This document shows positions 26,275 through 34,585 of a stretch of 64,000 nucleotides of DNA, piece by piece. The notes under the pieces were generated by a model. It was not told where the DNA came from, ran no database searches, and saw only the letters and a program-made list of their open reading frames with translations. Source of the DNA: an uncultured beta proteobacterium (lineage in GTDB: Bacteria; Pseudomonadota; Gammaproteobacteria; Burkholderiales; Burkholderiaceae_C); contig CAIMZI010000131.1 in the NCBI GenBank assembly GCA_903845935.1, forward strand, positions 1 through 64,000. The letters run 5' to 3'. Made by a program: the position numbers and the translations under genes. The first letter of the stretch is position 1; each line of letters opens with the position of its first letter.

Positions 26275-28443
26275 CTAGCCGCGATGGCGCCCCTGCCTGA
26301 ATTGCTGCAGTCTGAGTAAAAACAGGTTCCAGCGCAGGCTCATGCCCGAGCTGCTCATAAAGGTATTGAACTTGTCGCCGGTGATGGTTTCCACCAGCTG
26401 GCTCTTGATGGATTCGCCGCCACTGTCCATGGGCACCTTGTTGACAACCAGCCCGACTGCATCCGGGTCCATGCGCTCCAGCTGCACCCTGGCCCGCACC
26501 ACATCGGCCTTGTTCAACACTTCGGCTTCCACCACCAGGAACACCTGACCGATGGCGTCGATCAGCAGCTCGGCATCGGCCGAGGGCAGCAGCGGCGGCA
26601 GGTCGATCAGCACCATGTCGAACTGGCGGCTCCAGGTTTCCAGCGCGGACATGAACACGTCCAGACGCTTGATACCGCTGTCGATACTTTGTCCGTAGGG
26701 AACCACATTCAGGCGCATGCCGAAATGGCGCTGCAGATTGACCACCTCCATGGCCTGGGCCCGGCCAATCAGCAGATCGGTCAATCCGGGCAAATCCGAG
26801 GACATTGCCGAATGGCTGGTCAGGGAATCGGCATCAATCACCAGCGTGCGCGTTCCCAACTCCACAAGGGTGCGTGCCAACTCCAGCACGATCGAGGTGG
26901 TGCCGCCACCGACCTTGACGGACGAAAAGCTGTACACATTGCGCGCGCCGCGCGCCTGGTTGCGCCGCAGCGTGGAGGCAAAGCGACGGAACTGGTCATC
27001 GCTCAGAATGTGGGTGGAGGCGTCCTGCGCATCTACCAGCCAGGCTGCGCTGCGAATGCGCATGGCCTTCTCGGCATCGCCAACGGTAATCACGCGCTTG
27101 TCAAAATAGTCCAATCCCATCGGAATCAGCAGGATCAGCGCCAGGCTAGCGAGCATCAGCCCCAGCAACACCTTGGTCTTGCCTATGCCCTGGGGCGTGA
27201 TGGCTGGCAGGGCCGGCGTGATCAGGCGTGTAAAGCCCAGCGCGTTGCTTTCGGTCTGCAGGTAATTGACCCGCGAGCGCATATCGCCGAGTTCCTGTTC
27301 GCGTTTTTTAATTTCGCCGCTAAAGCGCATGGCTTCGCGAAAGCTGCTGGCAAATTCCGATGCCTGGCCCTGCAGCTGACCGACGCGCTCAGTCAGCTCA
27401 CGCTCGACCTGTTGGGACTCCTCCAGTGTGGCGACCAATCGTGCCCGGGTGTTGCCCAGGGCGGACTTGTCAAAGTCCGATTCGCTGGCTTGCAGACGCC
27501 GCTTGAGCTCGGCCATTTCGTCCAACGCCGGCTTCTTGGCCGGGTGCCCATCCTGCAGTCCGGCCAGCACCCGGTACAGCTCTTCGTTGCGCTTGATCAC
27601 CTCATTGCGCATGGCCTGCAAACCGTTGTCCTGCAGACGCATCTCCAGCACCGAACGCCCGGCGCTGGAAGGGACTTCCTTCTGATGTTCAAAAGCGGCC
27701 AGTGTGGCCTGGGCGCGGCTGCGTTCAACGGCGGCGAGTGCCAGCTTTTCGCGGGCCAGCGCCAAGGTCACGTCAAACGGATTGGTGGTGTTTTCACCAA
27801 AGGTGGTGAGGCCCAGAAAGCCGGCCAGGTTGGCGCGACGGCTTTCATATTCGGTGATCTCAGCATTCAAGACCTTGGCGCGCTCGGCCAGCACGCGTCC
27901 GCGATCGTCAGCACCATAAATCTGCTCGTTATGCGTGGTTTCCAGAAAGGAGTCCATGATCGCGTTGACGATGTCGTGCAGGTGGAGCTTCTGGCTGGAG
28001 TTGGTCCCTACCCGCACCATGTAGGTGTCTGGAATGGCAAAAATATAGATGGTCTTTTGCTGGCGCTCGATCCACTTGCGTTTGTCTTCCGATGGAAGCT
28101 TGGGATCTATGCCCTTGGCGGCCAGTGCGTCGAGCGCGTGTTCCAGTACGTCATAGCGCAGTATGGAGCGCGACAAATGGTTCACAAACTCGCGGTATTG
28201 CGAGTTGGATTGCAGCTCCAGGTCCTTGTCGGCGGACATGGTCTTTTGATAGGCAGGAGCCACCTGAAAGACGGCCTCGGCCGTATAGCTGCTCTTGACC
28301 GTCAACAGGGCCATCGGAATGCCGATCAACAGCAAGAACAGCGCAGCCATCAGTCCGGCGCGTTTGTGGCGCTGCCAGCCTATGCTCAGACGCAGGCTGC
28401 GGGCGGAAGATGCTGGAACGGTGGGGAGTGCGGCGGTTGACAT
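26275..28443 (-). CDS. Polysaccharide co-polymerase with BY-kinase-like domain, degenerate P-loop
   Basis: A 722-residue chain-length regulator of the Wzc type. Transmembrane helices at about 30-48 and 424-443 flank a long periplasmic coiled-coil region, followed by a cytoplasmic ParA/MinD-like domain. Walker A-prime (VIDADS, about 535-540) and Walker B (VLIDLPPLLPSAD) are recognisable. The P-loop reads KVGGGTTS at 510-517, with Thr where the catalytic Lys of GxGKST should be. The C-terminus has no tyrosine cluster. Tyrosine autokinase activity is therefore doubtful and it may act only as a structural co-polymerase. A glycosyltransferase ends six bases upstream. Confidence 0.88.
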   Translation of the reverse strand: MSTAALPTVPASSARSLRLSIGWQRHKRAGLMAALFLLLIGIPMALLTVKSSYTAEAVFQVAPAYQKTMSADKDLELQSNSQYREFVNHLSRSILRYDVLEHALDALAAKGIDPKLPSEDKRKWIERQQKTIYIFAIPDTYMVRVGTNSSQKLHLHDIVNAIMDSFLETTHNEQIYGADDRGRVLAERAKVLNAEITEYESRRANLAGFLGLTTFGENTTNPFDVTLALAREKLALAAVERSRAQATLAAFEHQKEVPSSAGRSVLEMRLQDNGLQAMRNEVIKRNEELYRVLAGLQDGHPAKKPALDEMAELKRRLQASESDFDKSALGNTRARLVATLEESQQVERELTERVGQLQGQASEFASSFREAMRFSGEIKKREQELGDMRSRVNYLQTESNALGFTRLITPALPAITPQGIGKTKVLLGLMLASLALILLIPMGLDYFDKRVITVGDAEKAMRIRSAAWLVDAQDASTHILSDDQFRRFASTLRRNQARGARNVYSFSSVKVGGGTTSIVLELARTLVELGTRTLVIDADSLTSHSAMSSDLPGLTDLLIGRAQAMEVVNLQRHFGMRLNVVPYGQSIDSGIKRLDVFMSALETWSRQFDMVLIDLPPLLPSADAELLIDAIGQVFLVVEAEVLNKADVVRARVQLERMDPDAVGLVVNKVPMDSGGESIKSQLVETITGDKFNTFMSSSGMSLRWNLFLLRLQQFRQGRHRG

Positions 28444-28449
28444 GGAACT

Positions 28450-29667
28450 TCAAACCTTGCGCGCGGTCCGGGTCCAGCCCGATTTGCGGTTCAAAAAGTA
28501 GGCAACATACACCGGCAGCTTCCAGGCGGCATACAGCGGCACGCTGAGCAACTCACGCAGGCTCAGCACATGCCGGGCGTGGTGCAACCAGGCCAGGGTG
28601 ATGGCGAAAAACAGGGCCACGGCAGCGGTCAGTGCAATCCACAAGGCAGGCAACAGGCCGGTAGCGAAATAGCTGCCCGCGCCCAGCAGTGGCAGGCTGA
28701 CGGCCACGCTCAAAAAATACAGCGCCAGCGGCGGGATCACCAGGTCCAGCGCCAGTGCCAGAGTGGCCACACGCGGCCGGCGTACAAATGCACCCAGCAG
28801 ACGGGGCAGCTCCTCAATCAAGGTCTGGAGGTGACCATGTTCCCAGCGCGCCTTCTGGGTGCGGGCCACGGCCGCATCCAGTGGGAACTCGCTGGACACC
28901 TGTGCGTCAGCCAGAAACTGCGTCGGCCGCCCGGCAATGGCTAGGTCCACGCCGAGCTTCATGTCTTCGGCGATGTGGCCGCTGGCCAGACGCGCGGTGG
29001 CCGCCAGGTCCCAGGGCAAGGCCATGCCAGTGCCCATCAGATGGCAGGCGCGACCCAGACGATAGCTGCCCAGGGGGCGCACCTGGTTTTTTACCAGCCA
29101 GGCAAATGCCAGCATGCGGGTGCGCAGGCCGGAGCCCGCGGGGGCCAACATCAGATCCAGCATCTGCACCGGACATTGGGTTTGCATGCAGCGCTGCGCC
29201 AGGGCCTGAATGCCACCCTCGCTTACCGTGCAATCGGCATCCACCACGATCAGCACATCGGGCGCAGCAGAGCGCAAGGCGTCCACACCAAAGGCCAGTG
29301 CATAGCCCTTGCCGCGCAGGCTGGCGTGCTGGCGCTCCAGCACTTCGGCACCGCTGGCGCGCGCCAGTGCGGCGGTGTCATCGCTGCAGTTGTCGGCGAT
29401 CAGCAACAGCCTGTCGCCCGCTTGCAACTGGGCTTGCAGGCAACGCAGGGTCGGCAGCACATGAATGGATTCGTTGTGCGCGGGCACCAGAATGGCCACC
29501 CGCACCGGCACTGCCTGGCCCACTTGGCCCGTTGGAGGGTGCTCCTTGAGGCGGCCTGCAGCCAGGGTCAGCAGCAACAGGCTGAAGGCCGGAATAGCCA
29601 GCAGGATGGCCGCGCCGCTGGCCAGAAGGCCGGCAAGTGTGAGTGCAGCGGTGAGTAGGAGTTCCAT
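28450..29667 (-). CDS. Membrane glycosyltransferase family 2 (IcaA/BcsA-like topology)
   Basis: A 405-residue GT-A transferase with an N-terminal membrane anchor (about 1-38) and three C-terminal helices (about 300-390). Catalytic features are VAILVPAHNES, VVDADCTVSEGG, a Glu-Asp pair in HIAEDMKLG and the (Q/R)xxRW motif QKARWEHGH. The full set suggests a processive or polyprenyl-linked transferase. AAGGTAAGACC precedes the ATG. The 98 bases before it (29668-29765) hold no gene. Confidence 0.9.
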   Translation of the reverse strand: MELLLTAALTLAGLLASGAAILLAIPAFSLLLLTLAAGRLKEHPPTGQVGQAVPVRVAILVPAHNESIHVLPTLRCLQAQLQAGDRLLLIADNCSDDTAALARASGAEVLERQHASLRGKGYALAFGVDALRSAAPDVLIVVDADCTVSEGGIQALAQRCMQTQCPVQMLDLMLAPAGSGLRTRMLAFAWLVKNQVRPLGSYRLGRACHLMGTGMALPWDLAATARLASGHIAEDMKLGVDLAIAGRPTQFLADAQVSSEFPLDAAVARTQKARWEHGHLQTLIEELPRLLGAFVRRPRVATLALALDLVIPPLALYFLSVAVSLPLLGAGSYFATGLLPALWIALTAAVALFFAITLAWLHHARHVLSLRELLSVPLYAAWKLPVYVAYFLNRKSGWTRTARKV

Positions 29668-29765
29668 GGTCTTACCTTGTGGTGGGTAGCGCCCCTTGCA
29701 TGGCAGCGGATCGATACAGAAATGGTAAGTGGAAGGCCTTTCTCAACTGTGGTGGGAATGTGAAA

Positions 29766-30272
29766 TCAGCGTGGCTTGCGCGGCTTGATCACGGCCGGCA
29801 CGCCCACGGCAATGCTGTTGGACGGCACATCGGTGATGACCACGGCATTGGCGCCGATCAGCACGTTATCGCCGATGCGGATGTTCCCCAGCACCTTGGC
29901 GCCCGCGCCTATGTCCACATGGTCGCCAAACTGGGGCGCACAGGGATCTTCCACCCTTGACAAGCCGATGACGACACCGTTGCGGATGCGGCAGTGGGCA
30001 CCAAAGCGGGCAAAGCCGCTGACCACAATGCCGCCCGCGTGCTCGATGACAAAGCCCGCGCCTATAGGCACCTCGCAGGGCAGCTCAATGCCGGTGATGA
30101 TCTGGATAAATTTGTAGAGAAACTTGTAGAGCAGCGACAAGGGCTTGCGCAACAGGGCCGGGCGCACGCTATAGCGCCAGCGCCCGAAGCGGTATACCAA
30201 AAGGGCCCAAAAACCTTGTGCGCCCCAGTCCCCACCATGGGCCGCAAGGTCCGCCCGGATATTCTTAAACAT
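29766..30272 (-). CDS. Serine acetyltransferase-like (CysE family) hexapeptide acyltransferase
   Basis: A 168-residue protein with a short helical N-terminus (FKNIRADLAAHGG) and CysE-type hexapeptide repeats (FVIEHAGGIVVSGFARFGAHCRIRNGVVIG, then IGDNVLIGANAVVITDVP and VGVPA). In polysaccharide loci such proteins usually O-acetylate sugars rather than make O-acetylserine, but the sequence alone does not decide. The ATG at 30272 has GGAG eight bases upstream; an in-frame ATG at 30278 is possible. It overlaps the membrane-protein gene by a few bases. Confidence 0.85.
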   Translation of the reverse strand: MFKNIRADLAAHGGDWGAQGFWALLVYRFGRWRYSVRPALLRKPLSLLYKFLYKFIQIITGIELPCEVPIGAGFVIEHAGGIVVSGFARFGAHCRIRNGVVIGLSRVEDPCAPQFGDHVDIGAGAKVLGNIRIGDNVLIGANAVVITDVPSNSIAVGVPAVIKPRKPR

Positions 30273-30843
30273 GGCCATAGCTCCGAAGTAATTCCACCGT
30301 GCTAGCCAAGCCAACCAGGCCCAGCGACGCCAGTTCCAGCCAACTGGCCACGCTGTGATCCAGCCACTGCGCATTGATGACGAGGTCGGTGTAGTGAAAC
30401 GACACATAGCGCAACAGAAAGACCAACAGGGTGCCGCCAGCGCCTGCAAGCAGCAGGCTGCGCGAGGCGCTGGCCCGGGTCGCCTGCGCTTGGGACCGAT
30501 AGTGCTTGCCATAGGACGCAGCCAGCAAGCCCAACAGCAACAGGCTTGCCAGCTGAAAGACCCGGCGCTGATCGTAGGCGTCGTGCGCGTGAGCGAAAGC
30601 CCTTGCCCACTGCACCCACAGCACATCGCCGTGCACCACAGCGCTGGCCGCCACCAACAAATAAAAGGGGCAGAGGCGCAACCAGAGCTGGCGCATGTTG
30701 CGCGGCGTGCGCTGGGCCAGGGCCTCAGAACTACCCAGAAGCGCGCACAGCAGGGCCGCCAGCGCATAGGCCAGAGGCCGGGGCCAGTCGCTCAAGGCCT
30801 CCAAGCCGGTGTCGGCCATCCAAGACTGGAGTGCCGCGTTCAT
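30265..30843 (-). CDS. Small polytopic membrane protein of unknown function
   Basis: A 192-residue hydrophobic protein with about five predicted membrane helices (for example LAYALAALLCALLGSS, FYLLVAASAVV, LASLLLLGLLAASYG and LLLAGAGGTLLVFLLRYV). I do not recognise a family. It overlaps the acyltransferase stop (ATGA at 30840-30843) and the start of the CysE-like gene, so it is embedded in a tightly coupled acylation cassette. It may be a partner or acyl-donor component for the neighbouring acyltransferases (inference from position only). Confidence 0.7.
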   Translation of the reverse strand: MNAALQSWMADTGLEALSDWPRPLAYALAALLCALLGSSEALAQRTPRNMRQLWLRLCPFYLLVAASAVVHGDVLWVQWARAFAHAHDAYDQRRVFQLASLLLLGLLAASYGKHYRSQAQATRASASRSLLLAGAGGTLLVFLLRYVSFHYTDLVINAQWLDHSVASWLELASLGLVGLASTVELLRSYGHV

Positions 30844-31814
30844 GCGCAAGCCCTATGTGGCTGCGGCGTGCCCAATAACAGACCGCTGCAGATTTGCGAT
30901 CGACTAATCAGCCACTGTAGACCTATGGGCGCCAGCACACCTAGAGGCAGGCTGACGACCAGCACCAGCCATTGCGAACCGGGTACCAGTGCCTGCAAGG
31001 CCATGCGGGTGGCCGAGGTGAAGAAGGTGTGAAACAGGAAGATGACAAAGGAGTAGTCACCAATGCGTGCCAGCAGTGCATTGCGCCAGCCCAAGGACCA
31101 CAGCCCAGCGGACAGCAGCAAACCTGCCAGCAGCACGGGGGCCGAGAAACGTTCCAGCACAGACTGCCGCAGCATCAGCCAACACACCAGAGCGGCACCC
31201 AGGGCGGTGCACAGCACGCCCGTCGTGTGGCGCTGCTGATGCGTGTCCCACTGCAGCCTGGTCATGCCCAGCCCGAGTAAAAAATAGGGCAACAAATAGC
31301 CGGCACCCAACACGCTGAACCAGATAAAGCCCGGATGCGCCAGATAAGTCAGGACGCTTGCCGAAAAGTAGCCAAACCAGATCCAAAAACTGCGCACCGG
31401 CAACACCGATTCCATCAGCGCCATCAAACAAAAAATAAGAAACAGCGATTCCAGAAACCAGTAATGCGCTACCGGCACGATGTGCAGCAGCCACAGATCC
31501 TGGGTGTGGAAGTTGCTGCCCGGAATGGCGTATTGCACCAGGGCAAACAGGGTTCCCACGCTGAGCATGGGCAACAGCAGCCGCGCCGCCTTGTGTTGCA
31601 CTAGGGCCCAAGCCCGTTTGCTGCTTAAGCCATGCATGGCACCGGCGATCAGCCCAAACACCGGCATGCGCACCACCACCAGAGCCTCGGTAAACTGGCG
31701 CAGCCAGCCGTCCTGCACGCGCAAGCCCTGGGATGCGGTGGCACCGATGACGTGATAGAGGAGCAGAAGGCAGCAGGCCAATCCGCGCAGCGTTTGTACC
31801 TTGGAGGCCTTCAT
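30840..31814 (-). CDS. Acyltransferase family 3 membrane protein
   Basis: A 324-residue polytopic protein of the OafA/WecH/ExoZ acyltransferase-3 family. It opens with VQTLRGLACCLLLLYHV, which contains the RG..H family motif, and has about ten hydrophobic helices. Such enzymes transfer acetyl or other acyl groups to periplasmic or lipid-linked sugars. It is coupled by ATGA overlaps on both sides, to the WecG-STAS gene before it and the unknown membrane protein after it. Confidence 0.88.
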   Translation of the reverse strand: MKASKVQTLRGLACCLLLLYHVIGATASQGLRVQDGWLRQFTEALVVVRMPVFGLIAGAMHGLSSKRAWALVQHKAARLLLPMLSVGTLFALVQYAIPGSNFHTQDLWLLHIVPVAHYWFLESLFLIFCLMALMESVLPVRSFWIWFGYFSASVLTYLAHPGFIWFSVLGAGYLLPYFLLGLGMTRLQWDTHQQRHTTGVLCTALGAALVCWLMLRQSVLERFSAPVLLAGLLLSAGLWSLGWRNALLARIGDYSFVIFLFHTFFTSATRMALQALVPGSQWLVLVVSLPLGVLAPIGLQWLISRSQICSGLLLGTPQPHRACA

Positions 31815-32905
31815 TCCACCACCAAATGGGGCACGCTGGAAAGCTGCAAGTAACGGCGGATGGACTTGGGAGTGGCGCTTAGGCGCAAACTCTGATGGCG
31901 TGTTGACAATGCTTGATCCAGCAGCAGCAGCAGCCCCACAAAGGCGCTGTCAATGCTGCGCACTTCGGCCATATTCAGCACGACGTCGCCATATCCCTGT
32001 TCCGCAAGGGTAAAGATGTCGCGCACGGATTTCAGGTTGCTGGCATTCCAGGCGCCACGCAGCTGAATCAGGTTGACGCTGCCCTGACGCAGGAACTGCG
32101 CCGATGCCAGGCGCAAATCAGCGCTTGCGGGCGGGTGGCGGGCCTGATGCCATGCCAGCGGCAGCACGCGCGTGGCCAACACATGCAAAAAGGACAGGCC
32201 GTCGCGCAGGTAGCGCTGTATCAAAGAGCGTTCCTCCTTGGCGCGCCAAACCCATTCCAGACCGGTCGCTTGCATCCAGCGTGGAGCGCGTTTGACATTG
32301 CCGGCAACAAAGTTGATAACCGCACCCAAATGCCCTATCACCGGTGCGTCTATGCTGTGGTGGTTGCGGCAAATCCAGTCCTGTCCCTTGGCAGCACCGA
32401 GCGCCACGACCACCATGTCCGATTCGCTTTGGTTGATGCATTGCATCAGGTCCTCACGGCTCATCTCATCGTTGTTGACGAAGCCGGGGTAGATGTAGCC
32501 GGTGGGTAGTACGCCGGCTGCCTGATTGCCAATGGCCAGACACGCGCTTTGCCCAACGCCCTTGGGTCCGCCAAAAAAGAACACCCGCCACAGGCACTCG
32601 GTCTGGTGGCGCAGGCGATCAAACAGGTCGGAACCGCTGACGCGCTCACGAATGGGAATACTCAGCAGCTTTGCCACCCACACCAGGGGCATGCCATCGG
32701 CCAGGCTGAGATCGCTCATGCAAACCGACTCGCGAAAGGCCGGCTGCTTCTGGCTGGCCATCACAAAATTGAGATTGGGCGTCGAAAAAAAACATTTTTG
32801 ACGGCTGATGCGGGCCCGCTGCAAACGGCTCACAGCCTCGTTCATGGACATCGCATCAATGGGCAGGCCCATGACGCTGTGCACGTTCCTGAAAAAGTCG
32901 GTCAT
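31811..32905 (-). CDS. WecG/TagA/CpsF-family glycosyltransferase with C-terminal STAS domain
   Basis: A 364-residue fusion. Residues 1-250 are a WecG/TagA/CpsF transferase (ManNAc(A)-type transferases acting on undecaprenyl-linked acceptors). They show STPNLNFVMASQ, the conserved Asp in SLADGMPLVW (D70), RERVSGSDLF and GAVINFVAGNVKRAPRWMQ. Residues about 272-364 are a STAS domain whose loop IDSAFVG retains the serine after Asp (S320) that is phosphorylated in SpoIIAA/RsbV, although the rest of the loop differs from DSSGLG. The stop overlaps the acyltransferase start. A STAS domain on this enzyme is unusual in my experience and matches the PP2C/kinase protein at 23252 in the same locus. Confidence 0.88.
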   Translation of the reverse strand: MTDFFRNVHSVMGLPIDAMSMNEAVSRLQRARISRQKCFFSTPNLNFVMASQKQPAFRESVCMSDLSLADGMPLVWVAKLLSIPIRERVSGSDLFDRLRHQTECLWRVFFFGGPKGVGQSACLAIGNQAAGVLPTGYIYPGFVNNDEMSREDLMQCINQSESDMVVVALGAAKGQDWICRNHHSIDAPVIGHLGAVINFVAGNVKRAPRWMQATGLEWVWRAKEERSLIQRYLRDGLSFLHVLATRVLPLAWHQARHPPASADLRLASAQFLRQGSVNLIQLRGAWNASNLKSVRDIFTLAEQGYGDVVLNMAEVRSIDSAFVGLLLLLDQALSTRHQSLRLSATPKSIRRYLQLSSVPHLVVE

Positions 32906-33024
32906 CTCGGTACTCTCGCTGGTTGCCAGGCACAGATTGCCCTGGGATGCAGCGATTGGACGGCCGTTCGACGCGAAGTGTGTTGCCAGATTGTGACTTC
33001 AGCAGGCGCCAGTGCATCGGGCCC

Positions 33025-33208
33025 TCAGGCAGATGGCTTGCGGCGGCGCGCCACGGCACCCAGCAGACCCAAACCAGCCAACAGCATGGTGTATGTCGGT
33101 GAAATTGAAGAATTCGGTTTCTGCCTTGGTCGTCGAACCGGCAAAACTGGCGCTGGCGATGCCCGATAAAAGTGCCATGACCAGTGTGTTGTACAGAGAA
33201 GATTTCAT
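33025..33208 (-). pseudogene. Remnant of a PEP-CTERM exported protein, frameshifted
   Basis: The ATG at 33208 opens a clean signal peptide (MKSSLYNTLVMALLSGIASASFA) in a 69-codon ORF whose later part is nonsense. In another frame, ending at the TGA at 33025, the same stretch reads TMLLAGLGLLGAVARRRKPSA, the transmembrane-plus-Arg tail of PEP-CTERM sorting signals. Signal peptide and sorting tail are thus only about 20 codons apart and out of frame, which looks like loss of the mature region. The Pro-Glu-Pro itself is not intact. No exosortase is present in the window. Confidence 0.6.
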
Positions 33209-33232
33209 GGTGTCTTAGCGCTTGTAAAGTGG

Positions 33233-33247
33233 ATAGACCAAGTCTAT
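33233..33247. promoter_or_regulatory. Inverted repeat ATAGAC-CAA-GTCTAT
   Basis: A perfect six-base inverted repeat with a three-base centre, 25 bases upstream of the PEP-CTERM remnant start. The half sites resemble those of the second palindrome at 33266. It may be an operator, but no regulator can be assigned. Confidence 0.4.
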
Positions 33248-33265
33248 TTAGGCCTCCAAAACTCA

Positions 33266-33287
33266 CAATAGTCCGTTAAGACTATTG
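33266..33287. promoter_or_regulatory. Inverted repeat CAATAGTC-N6-GACTATTG
   Basis: A perfect eight-base inverted repeat with a six-base loop, shared half site ATAG(A/T)C with the palindrome at 33233. Read on the minus strand it is followed by a short TTTT, so a weak terminator is an alternative reading. The gene-free stretch 33209-33597 otherwise holds nothing I recognise; the 78-codon ORF at 33244-33480 has no family features. Confidence 0.4.
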
Positions 33288-33597
33288 CGGACGAAATCAT
33301 GACTTTTGATGTCCTGAGCGCGCGATCAGGACAGCGGTCTGCGCCACATAACAGAGCAGCAGCCAACCAGCTCTGAGAGCATGCAGATGGCTCCGCAATG
33401 CCATTGGGGTAGCTTCGAAGCGCGATGCCCTTTGAATGTGATGCCAAGCTGCCGCAGACCATGACAAAAAAATTCTGCACTTCGCCCTGCCAAAGTCTCC
33501 TGCCAGCTTTACGCTGGCGAAACCTGGCTTGACTTGAAATTGCCTCAGGGCGGCCCCATCATGTGATCGTTCTTTTTTCTTTTGCGAGGCGTCCCTT

Positions 33598-34491
33598 ATG
33601 CGTTTTATGTCTCTGTTTCAATCCGCCCTGCGCTGCTTGCTGCTGGTCAGCTTGCTGAGTGTCGGTTGGGCCTCGGCCCAGCAGGAGCCGACCATGGCCC
33701 AAATCTACAGCACGGCCCAGGCCGGCAAACTGGACCAGGCCCAGGTAATGGTCCAGCAGGTGCTGGTGGCCCATCCCAAGAGCGCCAAGGCACACTTTGT
33801 GCAGGCCGAGCTCTACTCCCGCCAGGGCAATCTGCCCAAGGCACGTGAGGCACTGGGCGCAGCACAGGCGTTGGCACCCGGACTTCCTTTTGCCAAGCCA
33901 GAGGCTGTGCAAGCCCTGGAAAGGCAGCTTGCCGCCCGTGTGGTGCAGGTGCCGGCCACTGCGATAGCCAGCTACAGCCCAGCGCCGCCACCTAAGTCTT
34001 CTGGCTCCTGGCTGCTGCCGGCCCTGTTGGCAGCGGGCGTCATTGGCGCTGCCTATTTCATCTTCCGTCGCAAGCCGGTACAGGTTTATGAGCAAAACCC
34101 AGGTTATGGCGGCGGCTTGAGTGGTCCGCAAGGCTTTGGCAATGGCAATATGCAGCCCGCTATGCCAGGCGGCTACGGACAGCAGCCCATGGTTGGCCAG
34201 CCTGGCTACGGCCAAGCCCCTGGAAGCGGCATTGGCGGCAGGATTATGGGTGGCGTTGCCACCGGACTGGCGGTGGGTGCCGGTGTGATGGCGGCCGAGG
34301 CGATCGGGCGCAACCTGATGGGCAACCATGATGCGGGCTCACGCACTACTGATAACGGCGCTGCCAACAGCTATGAACCCATCGCCAATAGCAATGCCGA
34401 TATGGGCGGCCAGAACTTTGGCGTCAGCGATACCAGTTGGGATGATGCGGGCTCGTCCGACTCGGGCGGCGGCGGCGACTGGGACAACTGA
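33598..34491 (+). CDS. Exported TPR-repeat protein with one TM helix and Gly-rich tail
   Basis: A 297-residue protein with a signal peptide (ending near ASA), two TPR-like helices pairs (about 33-100: AGKLDQAQVMVQQVLVAHPKSAKAHFVQAELY), a Pro-rich linker, a membrane helix (WLLPALLAAGVIGAAYFI, about 140) and a Gly/Gln/Tyr-rich low-complexity region. It ends in an acidic SSDSGGGGDWDN tail. I recognise no defined function. It stands alone between the exopolysaccharide locus and a glycine-zipper protein, and both neighbours suggest an envelope location. Confidence 0.75.
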   Translation: MRFMSLFQSALRCLLLVSLLSVGWASAQQEPTMAQIYSTAQAGKLDQAQVMVQQVLVAHPKSAKAHFVQAELYSRQGNLPKAREALGAAQALAPGLPFAKPEAVQALERQLAARVVQVPATAIASYSPAPPPKSSGSWLLPALLAAGVIGAAYFIFRRKPVQVYEQNPGYGGGLSGPQGFGNGNMQPAMPGGYGQQPMVGQPGYGQAPGSGIGGRIMGGVATGLAVGAGVMAAEAIGRNLMGNHDAGSRTTDNGAANSYEPIANSNADMGGQNFGVSDTSWDDAGSSDSGGGGDWDN

Positions 34492-34585
34492 AACCAGATG
34501 TAAAGTAGGTCAGCCAGCAGGCTGGCCTGCAGCGTTACAGGAAGATGACTATCCCGTCGGATAGACCCTTGAAGGGAATCTCATC

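Noticed and set aside
26689-28440. 583-codon plus-strand ORF antisense to the co-polymerase gene
   Set aside because: GC-rich third-position shadow; the protein is Gln/His/Arg-rich with no family features, while the minus strand encodes a clear Wzc-type protein.
33244-33480. 78-codon minus-strand ORF in the gap before the TPR gene
   Set aside because: No family features and no ribosome site; it spans inverted repeats that look regulatory.
33524-33545. Possible sigma-54 promoter before the TPR gene (TGGC...TTGC)
   Set aside because: The spacing between the GG and GC elements is four bases too long.
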